Shown: positions 25,584 to 37,767 of the stretch, in pieces
Layout of the letters: the number at the start of each line of letters is the position of its first letter
Numbering within the stretch: position 1 is the stretch's first letter
Source of the DNA: Nymphalis io
Lineage: Eukaryota; Arthropoda; Insecta; Lepidoptera; Nymphalidae
Assembly: GCF_905147045.1 (NCBI RefSeq)
Contig: NC_065894.1
Coordinates: forward strand, 4,563,501 to 4,627,500
Reading direction: 5' to 3'
DNA length: 64,000 nucleotides
Made by a program: the position numbers and the translations under genes
Notes under the pieces: model-generated
The model's database searches: none
What the model was told of the DNA's origin: nothing
What the model saw: the letters and a program-made list of their open reading frames with translations, nothing else

Positions 25584-25595
25584 CGTGAAGGTTTT

Positions 25596-26496
25596 AGTAG
25601 ATAATAATTAATTTCCTTCATAAAATTGCCAAGTTCATCGTTATAATGATAATAATGCGCAATTAGAATTAAATTAACGTTCGAATTAGTTAATTGTTGA
25701 TAAAAAATTCCAAATGATGATGATATTTCATTGAAATTATATAAAACAATGCAGAAAATAAACAAGTAAAATGTACAATTAATTTAAAATTAGTAGTCTA
25801 CTCACATTAGTCGGGCAAATTAAAAAGCAAATCGGTGAGACGAAATTTCACAAAAAAATACTTTCGCTAAACATAATTTATATTTTAAATTCGAATTAAT
25901 GTTTGAACATTGCAGGCAGTATTTGCGCAGAAGTGGGATATGTGGGATAAATGATTAATAAAATGTTTAGTATTGCGAATACTTACTTGTGAAAATATAA
26001 TTAAGATCAGCAGTATTTATAGCCGATATATTTATTATAGCTTTAAAAAACACAACTTTGAGCGAGGTCTGTAGGCAAGAGGCTGAGGTGAAACAACGTA
26101 ATGTGATCACTTTTCCAGGAAGCAAGTCTCTAAGGTAGAGTTATTTTGCGGACCTCATATGTGTATTTCGATTTTAAGAGTGAGTGAAAAAAAGCAATGG
26201 ACGATACTGAAACGGAGAAATTTTCATAACATATTTGAAGTGATTGTTATACACATTGAACACATATAAAAAAAATCTAATGCCACTGAATTTTTTTTGT
26301 CATCCGTGTAACGCTATAAGATAAATGTAGTATACAGTGTTAGTTTTTATTTTATATTTTTCGATGAGAATACCTTTGACAACAGCATAGATTGTAATCT
26401 TTCTATAAAACAAAATTTAAATAAAAAAAAAAAAAAACATAAGGATATCACCTAGAATAGATGAGAACAAACTCGAGAGACCGCAAAACGGTCGTG
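25596..26496. other. AT-rich, no confident gene
   Basis: A start-less 44-codon plus-strand open stretch ends at about 26138 (TCTAAGGTAG). It has no recognisable domain and I do not call it. Confidence 0.35.
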
Positions 26497-26620
26497 AAAT
26501 GTCAGAAAGTGATAAGCGACATTGACCATAATATTTATAACGTTTCAAGGATACACGCATCAAAATAGTATATCACTATAAGTCGGTTGTCAACATTTCA
26601 CGGGTGAGTAATGAAGTGAG
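26497..26620 (+). repeat. Dispersed repeat E, copy 2
   Basis: GAAATGTCAGAAAGTGATAAGCG and AAGTCGGTTGTCAACATTTCACGGGTGAG match 10277-10366 and 34369-34485. This is the longest and clearest copy. Unlike the other two, no SINE follows it directly. Confidence 0.55.
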
Positions 26621-27157
26621 TTCTTATAGAATAGCACTGTTATCACTGCAATGACGATGATTAAGTTGTCAAACGATCATTGTAATATATTTTTTTTTAA
26701 TTATATTAAAACTCAGGCAAAGTATAATACTTATTATTTTCGTAGCACGTATCCAGCTAACAAAAAAAAGTTATATGATTTATGAGTCGTTATGATCATG
26801 TCTGTACTCAACCGGACTTCCGTGCCTCATTAAATCTAACCAAAACTGCTGTTCAAATGAAAAGAGTATTAATAGGTAACTTACTATGTGTATTTTATTT
26901 ATATTATCTATATATATATATTATATTTGAAAGATATGTCTTTGGAAAAAAAATATTTTATCTGAACTAAACAAATTCCAAAATGTATTTTTTTCGAATA
27001 ATATTTATGTTACTTAATTGTTAAATAAAATTATCTATCTTACGCAATTGTGCATCAGTAGTGACTCAACTTAACTCAAAATTCTTTACTGAATATAGAA
27101 GCAATACATTTATTTATTGATTAAAAAAATTGCGTTTCATCATTCAAGAGAGAAGTA
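26621..27157. other. AT-rich, no recognised gene
   Basis: I see nothing that I can support. Confidence 0.4.
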
Positions 27158-27418
27158 ATAATATCCTGGGACATTTTTCACACACGGCCATCTGATCCCA
27201 AATTAAGCTTATACAAAGCTTGTGCTATGGAAACCAGACAACTGATATACTACATATACTACTTTTCTTTTGTAAATACATACTCATATAGATAATTACA
27301 CCCAGACTCAGGACAAACAGACATGTTCATACACACAAATATCTGTCCTGGGTGGGAATCGAACCCACAACCTTCGGCGTAAAAGGCAAGTATCTACCAA
27401 CTACGCCAACCAGCTCGT
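27158..27418 (-). mobile_element. SINE family C, full length
   Basis: The reverse complement has the tRNA-like head (GGCGTAGTTGG, then GGTTCGATTCCCACCCAGG), the family body and the GTCCCAGGATATTATT terminus. AAGTAAT occurs at 27153-27159 and 27421-27427, a possible 7-bp target duplication. Confidence 0.9.
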
Positions 27419-28689
27419 CAAAGTAATGCTTGTTGCTACCATTACACACGGTCATGGTTATACGGTAGTTATTTTTTTAAATATTTGACATTTAATTATG
27501 ACATTAAAGTAAATAATTCTTAAATAAAATTACTTAAAACTACTGTTTAATCGAGTATCGAATACATAATATACTTTCCATGTAATGTGTTGCTATTGAG
27601 ATGCTATTTGTAATCTTGAAGCTAGAAACTCATTTGAGGATGTTTTAGTAAAGAACCAATACTTACTTACTTACGTTACAATATATTCACAATATTTCGT
27701 GTGTCCAAAAGAAAATGGATGTTTTTGACATGAACATTGTAATAATTTTACATACACGAGAAGTCAAGTTTAGTATAAAAAAGGTTTCGACTTTTCTTCG
27801 GTGGTAACGTTTTATAATAAATTCACGCAGACTATTTTACATTTATTAATAAATAAGTTTAAAGTTCAACATAAGATTGTATTCGGAAATAGAACATATA
27901 TAGGTTTATTACTGTATAAGATTATATAGAAAATAAAAGAGTGATTTTCTTTGTAGAATCTATATTCTAAGTCGGCAGCAGCTTTACTTTGATCTTATAA
28001 AACGACGCTTCAAAAGTTCTTGAAGGATTTTAACAGTAAGTATATTTTGTTTTTGACTATTTTAAGTTTTAAGTAGGAAAATAAAAAAAGTCAGGTAGTT
28101 TCGTTTCAAAGCGCATTGCAGTTGAGGCGGATGTAAAGAAGCAATGCCGCACATGTAGGATGTTTTATAAATAAATATTGTATAAATACTTTTCTGTTTA
28201 GTGGAGATGACTTCAAAACTTAATTACAATAATTATATAGAACGAACGAATAATTTATAACATTATTAACAAAATAATTATTAATAAGTTGAATAATTTT
28301 CAAATCGCTTTAAAATATTATTAATTAAACAAAAAGCCTTAGCACAGCGTCATGCAAATTTGTTTTTTAAAATTCGTCAGAAAAATGGATTTATGAAAGA
28401 TTTTTGGTAACACTTTTGAATCTTATAATTGCATCAAGTTTCTAAAACTCATTCACATATTTGATAATACAGTTATGGATGGCCTTAAAAATCAATCAAC
28501 ACTCACCGAACTTACAGCTTTTGTATAATCCAATATTATCGTGTCCCCGTCAATTGTACAGTCATATAACGTTTGATTTCTTTAAATACATTGATTAAAG
28601 TATAATACAATGTCGTCACAACAATTATTCGAATCGTATATTTTAATGTCTCGGTCATCACAATATTTATAATATAAAATCACTTCTAT
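27419..28689. other. AT-rich, no recognised gene
   Basis: I see nothing that I can support. Confidence 0.4.
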
Positions 28690-28900
28690 GTTAATTGTTT
28701 ATATACAACGATATAAAGGTTCGCGCCAATTTTCTTCTGCACGAACGTACGTGCATCGCCAGCGACGGTATTTGTCACACTGCGAATGTCAGAACAACGC
28801 TGACATAACGTATCGGTAGCGCACAATGCGCACACGCATTGTAAGAACCGAGTAAGCGGGACGGATGACTCATTCTTTCAATGCCGGCTGCGTCATTCAT
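28690..28900. promoter_or_regulatory. CpG-richer unique block, promoter-like
   Basis: GATATAAAGG resembles a TATA box and is followed by TTCGCGCC, GCATCGCCAGCGACGG and GTATCGGTAGCGCAC. CG dinucleotides cluster here far above the surrounding level, and no repeat family matches. It could be a promoter with a non-coding first exon, a conserved element or an unknown repeat. Confidence 0.25.
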
Positions 28901-30421
28901 AAATGTTGAGATAATTAATTTAAAGCATTATTTGTACGCAATAGGGTTTAAATTTCTCTACAATAATTTTAAATGAAAATTGTGATTTGTACGATTTTAA
29001 GCTTTATTTTTTAGATATTGTGGTTCATTGATATACAGATTACCTGATTTTAATGTGGCCTGGGCTTTACAATGACTCGCAGAATGACCACTTATGTATG
29101 CAAAGCGAACTTCAAGGATTAACGTTTCGTCAAAATTGCTTTTCTATTACTTATGGTAATGTGTGACTAATATGCGTGTATATTTAAATTTGTATATAAG
29201 TAATTATAGTATGTTTTAAAATTTGTTTGTAAACGCATGGTTTCATCCCAGCCCCATGAATTGTTTTACTTGACTGTTTTATATAACTTTTTGATTTCTA
29301 TTCAACTTACAAAGTCATTCTAGGTTAGTCATCATAATAACCCAAAGACAAGCAACGAGTAGTCCTACATAAACTTTCTTTATCGAATTAGAACAAAGAA
29401 TTCTATCGTCCGATGATCCGACACTCTAGCCCAAAATTTCCGGTACAAGATGTTGAAAGTAACAAAAACACTTACGGCTTTTGCAATTCGTTGCGAGTTT
29501 TATCTTTTTACCCAAAACTCTAAGTAATAAATCCTAGTCAGTATTGAGGTGAGATGCTGTGATATACAGCTTTGTAAGTTAAGTAATGTCTTGTTTTCTT
29601 ACTTTTGACGTTTTCCTATCAAGTTGGGAGATGCGGATGACTTTTTATCATGAGTTATATGAAATCTGATATTTGTCTCTATTTATTGTATTGTTTTAGA
29701 ACTCGTATGTTTTTATTAATCCAGAAAGCTCTTATACAGGCAAAATTTTAGATTTATTTATTTTTATTATATTTTTTGTTTAATTTTTATATTCAATCTT
29801 CTTTATAATATATACATATTATTACAGGCTTTAATTTGTAAACATTTTTAAGAACATTATTGGGAGCTATGTAGAAAATATTAAATAAATTATAGTCTAA
29901 AATGTATACATTTTAATAAGTGACACAGTTTTTAATATCGTTTTGATGGTTTAATTAAATGTAGGTACTAACTACTTTTTACTATATATATGCAACGTAT
30001 TGTCACTGTAATGTGTGTTGTTAATCACTATAAGGTATTAGATTAACTTTATCAATTAGCATCTAAATGAAAGGACAAATGATTAATTATTAAGGTTAAT
30101 TATTAAAAATCCTTAATTGACGTGCCTTAATTAGCTAGTTATATTATTTAGAAAAAACGTAAAACTATTATTAGTAATTATTATATAGTTTATGAAACGT
30201 GAGAAAGAATATGTAAAAATCAATTTTGATTTAAACAAGGAACATTTTTTTAAATTTTGTAGGAGCAAAAAAAATTTTCGATAAATATCGTTTAAATAAA
30301 TAATAATAATGCGTAATGCGTAATGCGTAGTGCGGTAATGACTGATTTCGGGAGAAAGGGGATGGAGCTCGTAAACATAGTTTGCTTAACAAATAAGGGC
30401 AATCAATGATGTTGTCTACTA
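28901..30421. other. AT-rich; 7-bp minisatellite at its end
   Basis: TAATGCG is repeated three times with a fourth variant at about 30308-30335, about 90 bases from the LINE insertion that follows. I see no gene. Confidence 0.45.
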
Positions 30422-30837
30422 TTTTTTTTTAATATTTTTCCGAGAAGGCAAATGACTCTACTCCACCTGATGGTAAGTGGTAGTAGAGTCCAAACGCGAC
30501 GACGGCCTGAACAGACGGGAAGAAAGCTCTGCACTAGCCGCCTTCGCCTTGCCGGCGCGCAAGATGCCTCTTCACGCCTCGTTTGAAGGAACCCAGGTTG
30601 TAAGAGGAGGGGAACACGTAAGCTGGTAAGGAATTCCATTTTTTGGAAGTGCGACAAAGAAAGGAGTTGCCAAATTTCTTTGTGCGCGATGGAATTGATG
30701 TATCAGTTAGGCGGTGACATCGAGAGCCAGTTCGCGTAGATTTATTAAGGAAGGGGGAAGCAGGAATTAAAGAAAATAATTCCTCAGAGCACTCGCCGTG
30801 ATACAGTCGATAGAATGCGCTCAGCGCTGCTATCTCT
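30422..30837 (-). mobile_element. CR1/Jockey-like LINE, 3' fragment
   Basis: This is the last 415 bases or so of the same family as the element at 56446-59280. On the minus strand it encodes the end of the reverse-transcriptase ORF (residue strings ALSAFYRLYHGECSEEL, SRTKKFGNSFLCRTSKKW and SFKRGVKRHLA), then the 3' UTR with CCACTTACCATCAGGTGG and an A-rich tail. Homology to the longer copy stops sharply at about 30837, so it is a 5'-truncated insertion. The copies look very similar by eye, so insertion may be fairly recent. Confidence 0.9.
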
Positions 30838-31270
30838 AATATATATCTATGCTGCATAATAGTGCTATTTCTGCTATACATCTTCGTATGAATAGGTGTT
30901 TCGATATACATAATTCGTGATAGGATATTACGTTATCAATCAAGCAACGTCAACGACAAACGTATGTAATGATCAATAATAATCATTATAACATCCACAA
31001 GCACATGAATGTAGACATATAACCCAATAGGAGAAAATGAAGACATAAAAAGTTCTTAAGATGTTGCGAAGGCTGTAAGTTGACCGGTCAATAGCCTGCG
31101 TCTGGCTTACTATTTGTTATAGAACTAGATATACTGTCGCTTCATGTCGACCTAAAACTATTTTATTGTGTACCAGACTATAACAATAAAATCCTAAAAA
31201 TATTGACTGCCTGAATACGCACTATTGTGTCCAGTTTTTAATAAAAATCTTTAGAATGTTAACATTATTA
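30838..31270. other. No recognised gene
   Basis: AT-rich flank between the LINE fragment and the palindrome. Confidence 0.4.
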
Positions 31271-31325
31271 AGTTTTTTATTTATATTGGCTCATTGCGCC
31301 AATGAGCCAATATAAATAAAAAACT
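31271..31325. repeat. Perfect 26-bp-arm palindrome
   Basis: Arm AGTTTTTTATTTATATTGGC with TCATTG (31271-31296), a CGC spacer, then the exact reverse complement (31300-31325). Directly after it ACTATATAGTA is duplicated in tandem (31323-31344). Perfect arms imply recent origin, by snap-back copying or as a very small foldback element. Confidence 0.9.
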
Positions 31326-31344
31326 ATATAGTAACTATATAGTA

Positions 31345-33544
31345 AGTATGTTGAGAGTGACCCTGCCTCCCACTCCGGGACGGGTCCAATTCCCTCGACT
31401 CTGATTGTATCATGTGTAAAAAGTATGTATTATGTATTTACGCATTTATTTATAATATATGTTAATCAGTCCACTGTTACACATAACACATGCATTAAGT
31501 TACCCAACTTAGGAAGAGACCGTCTGTAATAATAATAATTATTAAAAAACCGTTACAATAATTAATAAAAATAAAAACTAGAACTAACGAACAAAAATTA
31601 AAGCGTAACCCAGTACACACGATATTATTTTTATTATTAACGGTGCAAATTATCCATTGTTAACCAACTTTCATAAATTTTTTTATGATTGATTTTTGAT
31701 GATTAAATCATTAATCCTGGTTCAAATTGGTTTCAATGAAAAATAAAAGTCTATTTCTAACTCGCTTCTCGTAAATATATGTTCGTATATCACAGGAAAG
31801 TTAGTCTTGCGAAAATCATAATATTTTACCTCAACTTTAGATTAATCTACTATTCATTTCGCGGATGAATAACTTAAAACTTTTTCGGAAATCCAATAAC
31901 GTTCGCAAGCGTGACCTTTTACTATTTTCCCCCAATTAGGTTTCATTTATCAAAGGAGATATAGAAACGTGTAATAGTGATGCTCGTTTTGAAGTTAATT
32001 ATTTAATTACTTTTTAATATTGCTATTGACCCTCACACGCTCACACTCACGCGTATATATAATGGCCTTTCGATTTCGGGGGCACTTAAAATACGCTTAG
32101 AGGATGTTTGGACCCTAGGCTTGGTCTGGCAGCTTACAAAATCCATTGGAATAGCCCCCTAAATGTCATAGATAAACATCAAGTGTCAGACTGTAAGTAA
32201 GGTTGTGTTTTTTTATCGATATTTAAAGTGTCTGGCAATAAAGAACAACCGACAGAAGGTGTCTGGCAGTATTCATTTCAAATTGTTTACAATATTCCCT
32301 ACAATATACGTAAGAATCAATCGTCAGTCTGTAAGCAAAGTAAGTACAATTTTTACGTACCTGTAACACCTGGTATGTATACGTTCACTGTACACACTAA
32401 TACTACACTACTGTACATATTTTGTCCATCAGAAAATAAGTAAGGTCTGAGGGACCTGGGATCTTGGACCATAATAAATACTTCTGTAAAGCAGTTGGGT
32501 CTGATAATAATCTCTTTTTTTAATGTATAATTGACACTTCGGACACATCGAAACAATTTTCGTTTTTGTTTTGCTAGCTTGTTCTGTTATCAATAAAAAA
32601 AAAATTAAATTATACACAACAAACAACAAACAGATATGTTTGTTTTAGTACTAGCTTATTACATAACTCTATTCGTATTTAACTTTTGTTTTTTAATTCA
32701 AAATTAATTTGCTATGACAAAACCTTTTCATCTTATCTGAAAACTAATTTTATTTGCTATTACTTTAAACGTCTTTTTAATATTTACATCATAATAACTA
32801 CACGAATGGTCCTTAAAATATTTGCAATTAGTGCGGATCGATTACGAGACCATTAACATAGGACTAAGTTTCTTGCTTGCATCAGTGATTGCGTCTATCC
32901 ATTATTATCATTACATAATGACCGTACATAAATATCAGCCTTTATTTTCATTATTTACTATGTTTTATATATATTATTAATACTAACACCACGTTTTTTT
33001 GTTATCTGAATAGTTTATTATTGAGTAAAAAGATTTATTTATCTATGTTTATTCAATATGAGATTATTTTTTTTATTCATTTTCAATTTACACTTATCCC
33101 GAGGAAATACTTATTCATTTAAAAATAATAAAGTGAATTAAAGAAGTTCTCTATTTTAGGTATTAATACGTTTGTTTTATCTGTAATACTAAAAATCGAC
33201 GAAAATTTAATTTCATCCTCTTCCAAATAGCTTTTAGGATGTCTGTCTGCAAATACAAAACTTAGCAAATCTAATTTGAGTATTGGCGATACGAGAGGAG
33301 AGTACATGAAACTTGATAATGAAATTACACACGGCATAACTGATGATACTAATGTTTGGCTTTTTAAATATACATATATATACACTTTAGAAAATAAAAA
33401 CATAGCATTTTTATATAGGTTCTTTAGAAAACAATTTCAAATTTATTATTATTGAAGTAGATATATCCAAAAAACTTGACTCAGAAAGCATGTAAAGTAG
33501 TATTGCGTCTTAACTCTCTGCGGTCGTTAATATATAATAATTTG
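31345..33544. other. AT-rich; short repeated modules near 32.2 kb
   Basis: About 32185-32345 contains paired motifs: GTCAGACTGTAAGTAAGG with GTCAGTCTGTAAGCAAAG, and GTGTCTGGCA twice. Open frames here are short and unrecognised. The minus-strand 94-codon frame at 33119-33403 has no recognised domain. Confidence 0.4.
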
Positions 33545-33610
33545 TTGGTGCATATACCATCGCCTGCGCAGTTGGCTAGTCTCTTTTGAGATTGGCTGAT
33601 GTATGCGTAG
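33545..33610 (+). mobile_element. Possible SINE family D 3' fragment
   Basis: CGCCTGCGCAGTTGGCTAG and TTTTGAGATTGGC recall the 3' region of the lepidopteran tRNA SINE found nearly complete at 37768-38153. Short and uncertain. Confidence 0.35.
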
Positions 33611-33705
33611 TCACCCAGGACTGCATCACTCGATCAATATGAAATAAAAAGTACAAGCACGGCTAAAATGGTTAAAAAGTATAAGTAGGTTTTGTTTAGT
33701 AATAT

Positions 33706-33876
33706 TGCTGCTGCTCAAATGTGGGTTGGTGGAATTATGATATTTTAATTTACAACCAAGTGCAAGATGAATTATAAACCCGTATCAAGCAAGTATAAAT
33801 TCATGGTGCTTGCCTGGGATTGAACCCGCTATCTTCGGTTAAGACTCACAAGTTAACTACTGGGCCATGTGGGTTA
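33706..33876 (-). mobile_element. SINE family B, degraded
   Basis: CTGCTCAAATGTGGGTTGGTGG, CAAGATGAATTATAAAC and TGGTGCTTGCCTGGGATTGAAC follow family B, ending in a tRNA head (CTACTGGGCCATGTGG). A large internal deletion removes the middle. Confidence 0.72.
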
Positions 33877-34368
33877 AATATCAGTACACTGAAATTACAG
33901 TTTATTTTACAAGAAACTGAGTGAATACTATGCTACTATTTTATAACTAAGCTTAACTTATTTTTATTAAGAAGTTATATACACGCTATAAAACAACCAT
34001 ATACGTATTTCTCATTTTACGACGTTAAACCCTTTCAAATATTCTAGACTTTAAAATTCAAATTTATAAACGACGATTATTTAATTTGGGGACGACTTAG
34101 AATGTAAACAGTACGAAGAAAGGCTTTGAAGAAAACCTTGGGATTACTTTACTGGTGGCTCACCGCCAGCGATCCATAAACATGGTTAATTTGCTTATAA
34201 GTTAATCTGAAGAAAAATACGCCGTAGTCTATAAATAGCGATGTAAACTATTGTTTTATTGACGACAATGTTAAGTTATACAAATAAATAAAAGAAAAAA
34301 TCAAACTACGGTACAGCTATTTTTTATTTTATTTATTTTATTGTTTTTATCGCCGCTAAAAAGAATCG
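33877..34368. other. AT-rich, no recognised gene
   Basis: I see nothing that I can support. Confidence 0.4.
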
Positions 34369-34485
34369 TAAAATGTTAGATATCCGACATTGGTTATAAT
34401 AATTATAACGTTTAATTTAAACGCATCACAATTCCATATAACAGTAAATCTGTTTTGAACATTTCAAGAGTGAGATACGAATATT
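34369..34485 (+). repeat. Dispersed repeat E, copy 3
   Basis: AAATGTTAGATATCCGACATTGG, TTATAATAATTATAACGTTT and GAACATTTCAAGAGTGAGATACG align with the copies at 10277 and 26497. As at 10277, a family A SINE follows, here 34 bases further on. Confidence 0.45.
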
Positions 34486-34518
34486 ATACAGTCCGAAATG
34501 GGTACACCTACAAACAAC

Positions 34519-34730
34519 ACTTTTTTTTATAAAATAGGCATACGGGCAAATAGGCAACTTGATGATAAAAATAAAATAATAATAAAAATGAAATATTAAG
34601 CATTACTTAAAACGTCAATGCGCCACCAACTTTAAGAACTAAGAGTTATGTTTCTTGTGCCTGTAGTAACACTGGCTCAATCAACCTTCGTAAAGAGACA
34701 ATAATATTAAGTATCGCTGTTTGGCGGTAG
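34519..34730 (-). mobile_element. SINE family A, diverged
   Basis: TTTTTTTTATAAAATAGGC, AATGCGCCACCAACTTTAAG, TTGTGCCTGTAGTAACACTGG and GCTGTTTGGCGGTAGA match family A. The 5' end is missing. Confidence 0.72.
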
Positions 34731-35339
34731 ACCTAAATTGATTCATTATTATATACGAAAAACTATTCACTGAGTACTTATTTGTACGAACAAGTCCTCA
34801 ATGAATAGGGTTCCGTGACACGAATTCGACTGGATATAAATGTCACATCACCTTGAAATGAAGTGTTACCCGCTATTTGTTTATCAGTCCCCTCGCTTCG
34901 TAATAAGGATGTTGAATGTTCCCGCGCTCTCCGCTCATCATAATTTCTTTATTAACCGCTCGTGTTTATATCGTATATATAACACTGGTTACATTGATAT
35001 ATAGGAAATAATTTAATACTAGCGAAATATGTCGTGTTGAGTTGAGACATCGCGGGAAAACTTCGGTATATATTAGTTCTAAATAGATAACTTTAACTTA
35101 CATAAGTGACAAAACTTTACAATACCAGAAACACTATAGAACTTTGACCCACTTAAAACAGTTGATTTACATGAATAGTTACAGAATTTTGTTGCTGCTT
35201 TGTGTTTTCGTGGATTTATGTGTTAATTCAAGAACGTTTATAATGATATTTTTAGGATAGTTCCGTTTTCAATATTTTATTGAATTATATTAATGTTTTT
35301 AATAAAGCTAACAAGGAATTGTCCTTATTAATATTATAA
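34731..35339. other. No recognised gene
   Basis: A modestly GC-richer patch at 34900-34960 has no recognised motif. The rest is AT-rich. Confidence 0.35.
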
Positions 35340-35935
35340 ATGTTGTAAATATGTAATATTGGAGTATTGCAGTGTAGTGTGGAGCCCTTGCTATCAGGTT
35401 CGACTTGAATGTGTTTAAAAGAGATTTTTATATCACCTTTCTTACACCGATAATAAATGTCTCGAACTTAAATCGTATGCACAGAGACTGAATTTTTACA
35501 GAGCAAGCTCACTTTACACTCGAAGGAAAAAAAATGATATCATCTTTTTATACAAGTTAATTCATGGGCTTATTGACACGTCCGATATTTTGCAATCCAT
35601 ACAGTTTTCCATTCCTCGTCCAAATAGCCACTCGCCTTTATACCGCATGTGTTTCTCTTATAATAGTATTCGTTTTAATTATGACATTTTTACCAACAGT
35701 TCTATAGCCTCATTGAAAAAAAAGTTTAAAAAAACTGTTTCGATAGTTTAAATTGTTTAGCTATTAAAAAACTTATAAGCTTAGGTCTTTGTTGCTGTCA
35801 CAGACTAGACGCTTTTTTGTAATTAATCAAAAGCGCATGTCGTGTCTACATCAAGAGAAATGTAATCATTTGAATTTTTCGATTGTCATTTTGTTTTGTA
35901 GACATATGAAAATAAAATAAAATAAAAAATAAATG
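35340..35935 (+). mobile_element. Non-LTR LINE fragment (C-terminal RT region and 3' UTR)
   Basis: The frame 35359-35751 (131 codons including the stop) starts LEYCSVVWSP and continues with RRKKNDIIFLYKLIHGLID, then a basic end (SLKKKFKKTVSIV). This is the post-polymerase domain typical of Jockey-group LINEs, in which VWSP precedes RR...D..FLYKL. One in-frame TAA (35416-35418) interrupts it. A 3' UTR and an (AATAA)n-type tail (about 35910-35935) follow. It is a 5'-truncated, dead copy from a family different from the other LINEs here. Confidence 0.82.
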
Positions 35936-36070
35936 CGACAGTGAGTTTGTTTGTTACTATTTTATGTCTTAAATAGTTTTTTTTACATACACCTAATTAG
36001 AGATATAGAAACAACATAGGGTACCTAACAGGCAAACGTGGGTGAAGCCGTGGACAGGATCTAGTGGACA
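35936..36070 (+). mobile_element. Family F non-autonomous element, internally deleted
   Basis: It begins GCGACAGTGAGTTTGTTTGTTAC and ends GTGGGTGAAGCCGTGGAC with ATCTAGTG. These termini mark a ubiquitous lepidopteran element (start AAxGTTTGTTTGTT, end GGGCGAAGCCGxGG...CTAGT). The middle is mostly missing. It abuts the tail of the preceding LINE. Confidence 0.6.
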
Positions 36071-36145
36071 TTTATTAAACCGAAAACGGTTTATTATATA
36101 TTTATCTGTACGCCCGTCTCTTATAATATTACAGCCATGTGAACT

Positions 36146-36400
36146 CAAGGCTGAAGGGCCATTGGCGACCAGACACCGGTCACAAAACTCCAGACCTTAG
36201 AACACCGTCATAAGGTTGCCTGTCTGTCGGTATTCTACAGGATATATTTCGGAGAGTGTGTTCAAGAACTATTTAATTTGGTTCCCCCGTCACCTTTTTA
36301 CCACAGAACTGCGAGGCATCGAAAAGATCTGCACCCGTACGTAGTTGACATATCTGAGACACGTACGAAACGATTTGCTTCCTCAAGCAAACATCGTTAG
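36146..36400 (+). mobile_element. CR1-like LINE fragment, C-terminal coding piece
   Basis: The open stretch 36155-36400 has no start codon. It reads RAIGDQTPVTKLQTLEHRH, then ACLSVFYRIYFGECVQEL and SPFYHRTARH. The order matches the C-terminus of the LINE at 52065-52850 (RRLIGD, then LSVFYRI, then ELHELIPSAPFY). It is cut at both ends: before the usual HCSHLWDGSAK block and before the basic tail. It is a relic. Confidence 0.8.
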
Positions 36401-36549
36401 TAATATAAAACTGACATAATAACACGATAAAGAAAATCGGCCATAATAATCCACCACAAACTATGTATCTGAATACACACAGAGCTATTAATTATTTGAA
36501 TCACTATAACCTATTCCAATGGCACGACTTTTCATTGTTGTCGAAGACT

Positions 36550-36722
36550 CTAGATCCCGCTGCAGGCTCAAGAAGTGCTGGCTTGATGTTGTGAGAGACG
36601 ATATGAGAGAGCACGATCTCACCGAGGAGGATGCTTTAGATCGGGCGAAGTGAAGGTATCAATGTAGGAAAGCGGCCCTGGCATAACTAGGCCGGAAAAC
36701 CGCTAGGCAGAAGAAGATGGAA
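36550..36722 (+). mobile_element. RTE-like LINE C-terminal remnant
   Basis: Frame 36564-36653 reads RLKKCWLDVVRDDMREHDLT, then EEDALDRAK and a TGA where a Trp codon is expected. The pattern RPKxRWLDxVRxDMxxxxLTExDAxDRxKWR ends many RTE-type ORFs. It is a short relic, unlike the RTE family at 43.8 and 62.8 kb. Confidence 0.7.
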
Positions 36723-37767
36723 AATGCCACCATTCAACACGGCCATGATTTGAACATTATATTATATAGCAGAGTTATTAGCAAAATCATAGGAATAACA
36801 TTATGTAAATCGAAGATTTTTTATCTCTACTCCATTTTTTATTAACATGTATACCTACAGTCAACCTACGTTCTGCTTTAAGATATATTAGACTACAGGC
36901 AACCTACAGTCAGACTCGTATAACATGATAAAACATTTTGGTTTACATTTAATAATTATATATTTAAATATATTTTATTAATAAAAACTTTTTCAAAGAA
37001 AATTATTTATTTACAGACAAAGTACAGATATAGTTTAAAAAACATTTACACCTGTTTTTATGTATAAAGTTTTAGGGTCGTAACTTTCGTATCTACGACG
37101 CTAAAGTTTGAATATTTCATATTTAATTCATAGAAATGTTTCATTTCAGTATTTTGTAACAAAGTCACGTAGCAGCTGACAACTCAGACCTGTTCCACTA
37201 AACTACGGTGCAATATGCGACGTCTGAGCCGTAATCTGTGCAGCTTTGGTATATTATTACTGTTTAATTATGCAAAAGTGCAATTCTATCACAGGATATA
37301 GTCGCTTCGGTTCGAATATACCTTAAAGCTGAACATACATTTACACATCTTGAGTGTGCAGCAAAAATAGACTGCAACGCATTTGTAAGTGCCATTATTT
37401 AAACCACCTTTAATCGTATACTTTATTTAAAATGTGAAAATATCACCAGCATTACATTATAATAATGGTTTGTTAAATAAATTCCGAATGTTAATTCATT
37501 AAATGCGTATTCCTGTTCCATATTGTTAATTTTATTTAATAATCAATTCAATATCTTAAAATATATAACAACACAAGATTGTATAATAATCACATTTATA
37601 ATAATTATGATACGAGTAACACACATAGGTTGTGTATTGTAGTTATTTGAATTAGTTGATCTAAAACTTGTTTATATGTATAAAAAGAATTAAATTAAAA
37701 TAAATGTGCTCAATGATATTTTTTATATTTTAAAGTAGTTCAATGTATTATTGTGATTTATGGGTCA
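36723..37767. other. AT-rich, no recognised gene
   Basis: I see nothing that I can support. Confidence 0.4.

Noticed and set aside
25990..26138. 44-codon start-less open stretch with a donor-like end
   Set aside because: No acceptor, no recognised domain, and AT-driven composition in its first half.
30308..30335. CRISPR-like or satellite array
   Set aside because: Only three to four 7-base units with no spacers; a small minisatellite in a eukaryotic genome.
31271..31325. microRNA precursor
   Set aside because: Perfect pairing with a 3-base loop lacks the bulges and loop size of miRNA hairpins. A palindromic duplication is more likely.
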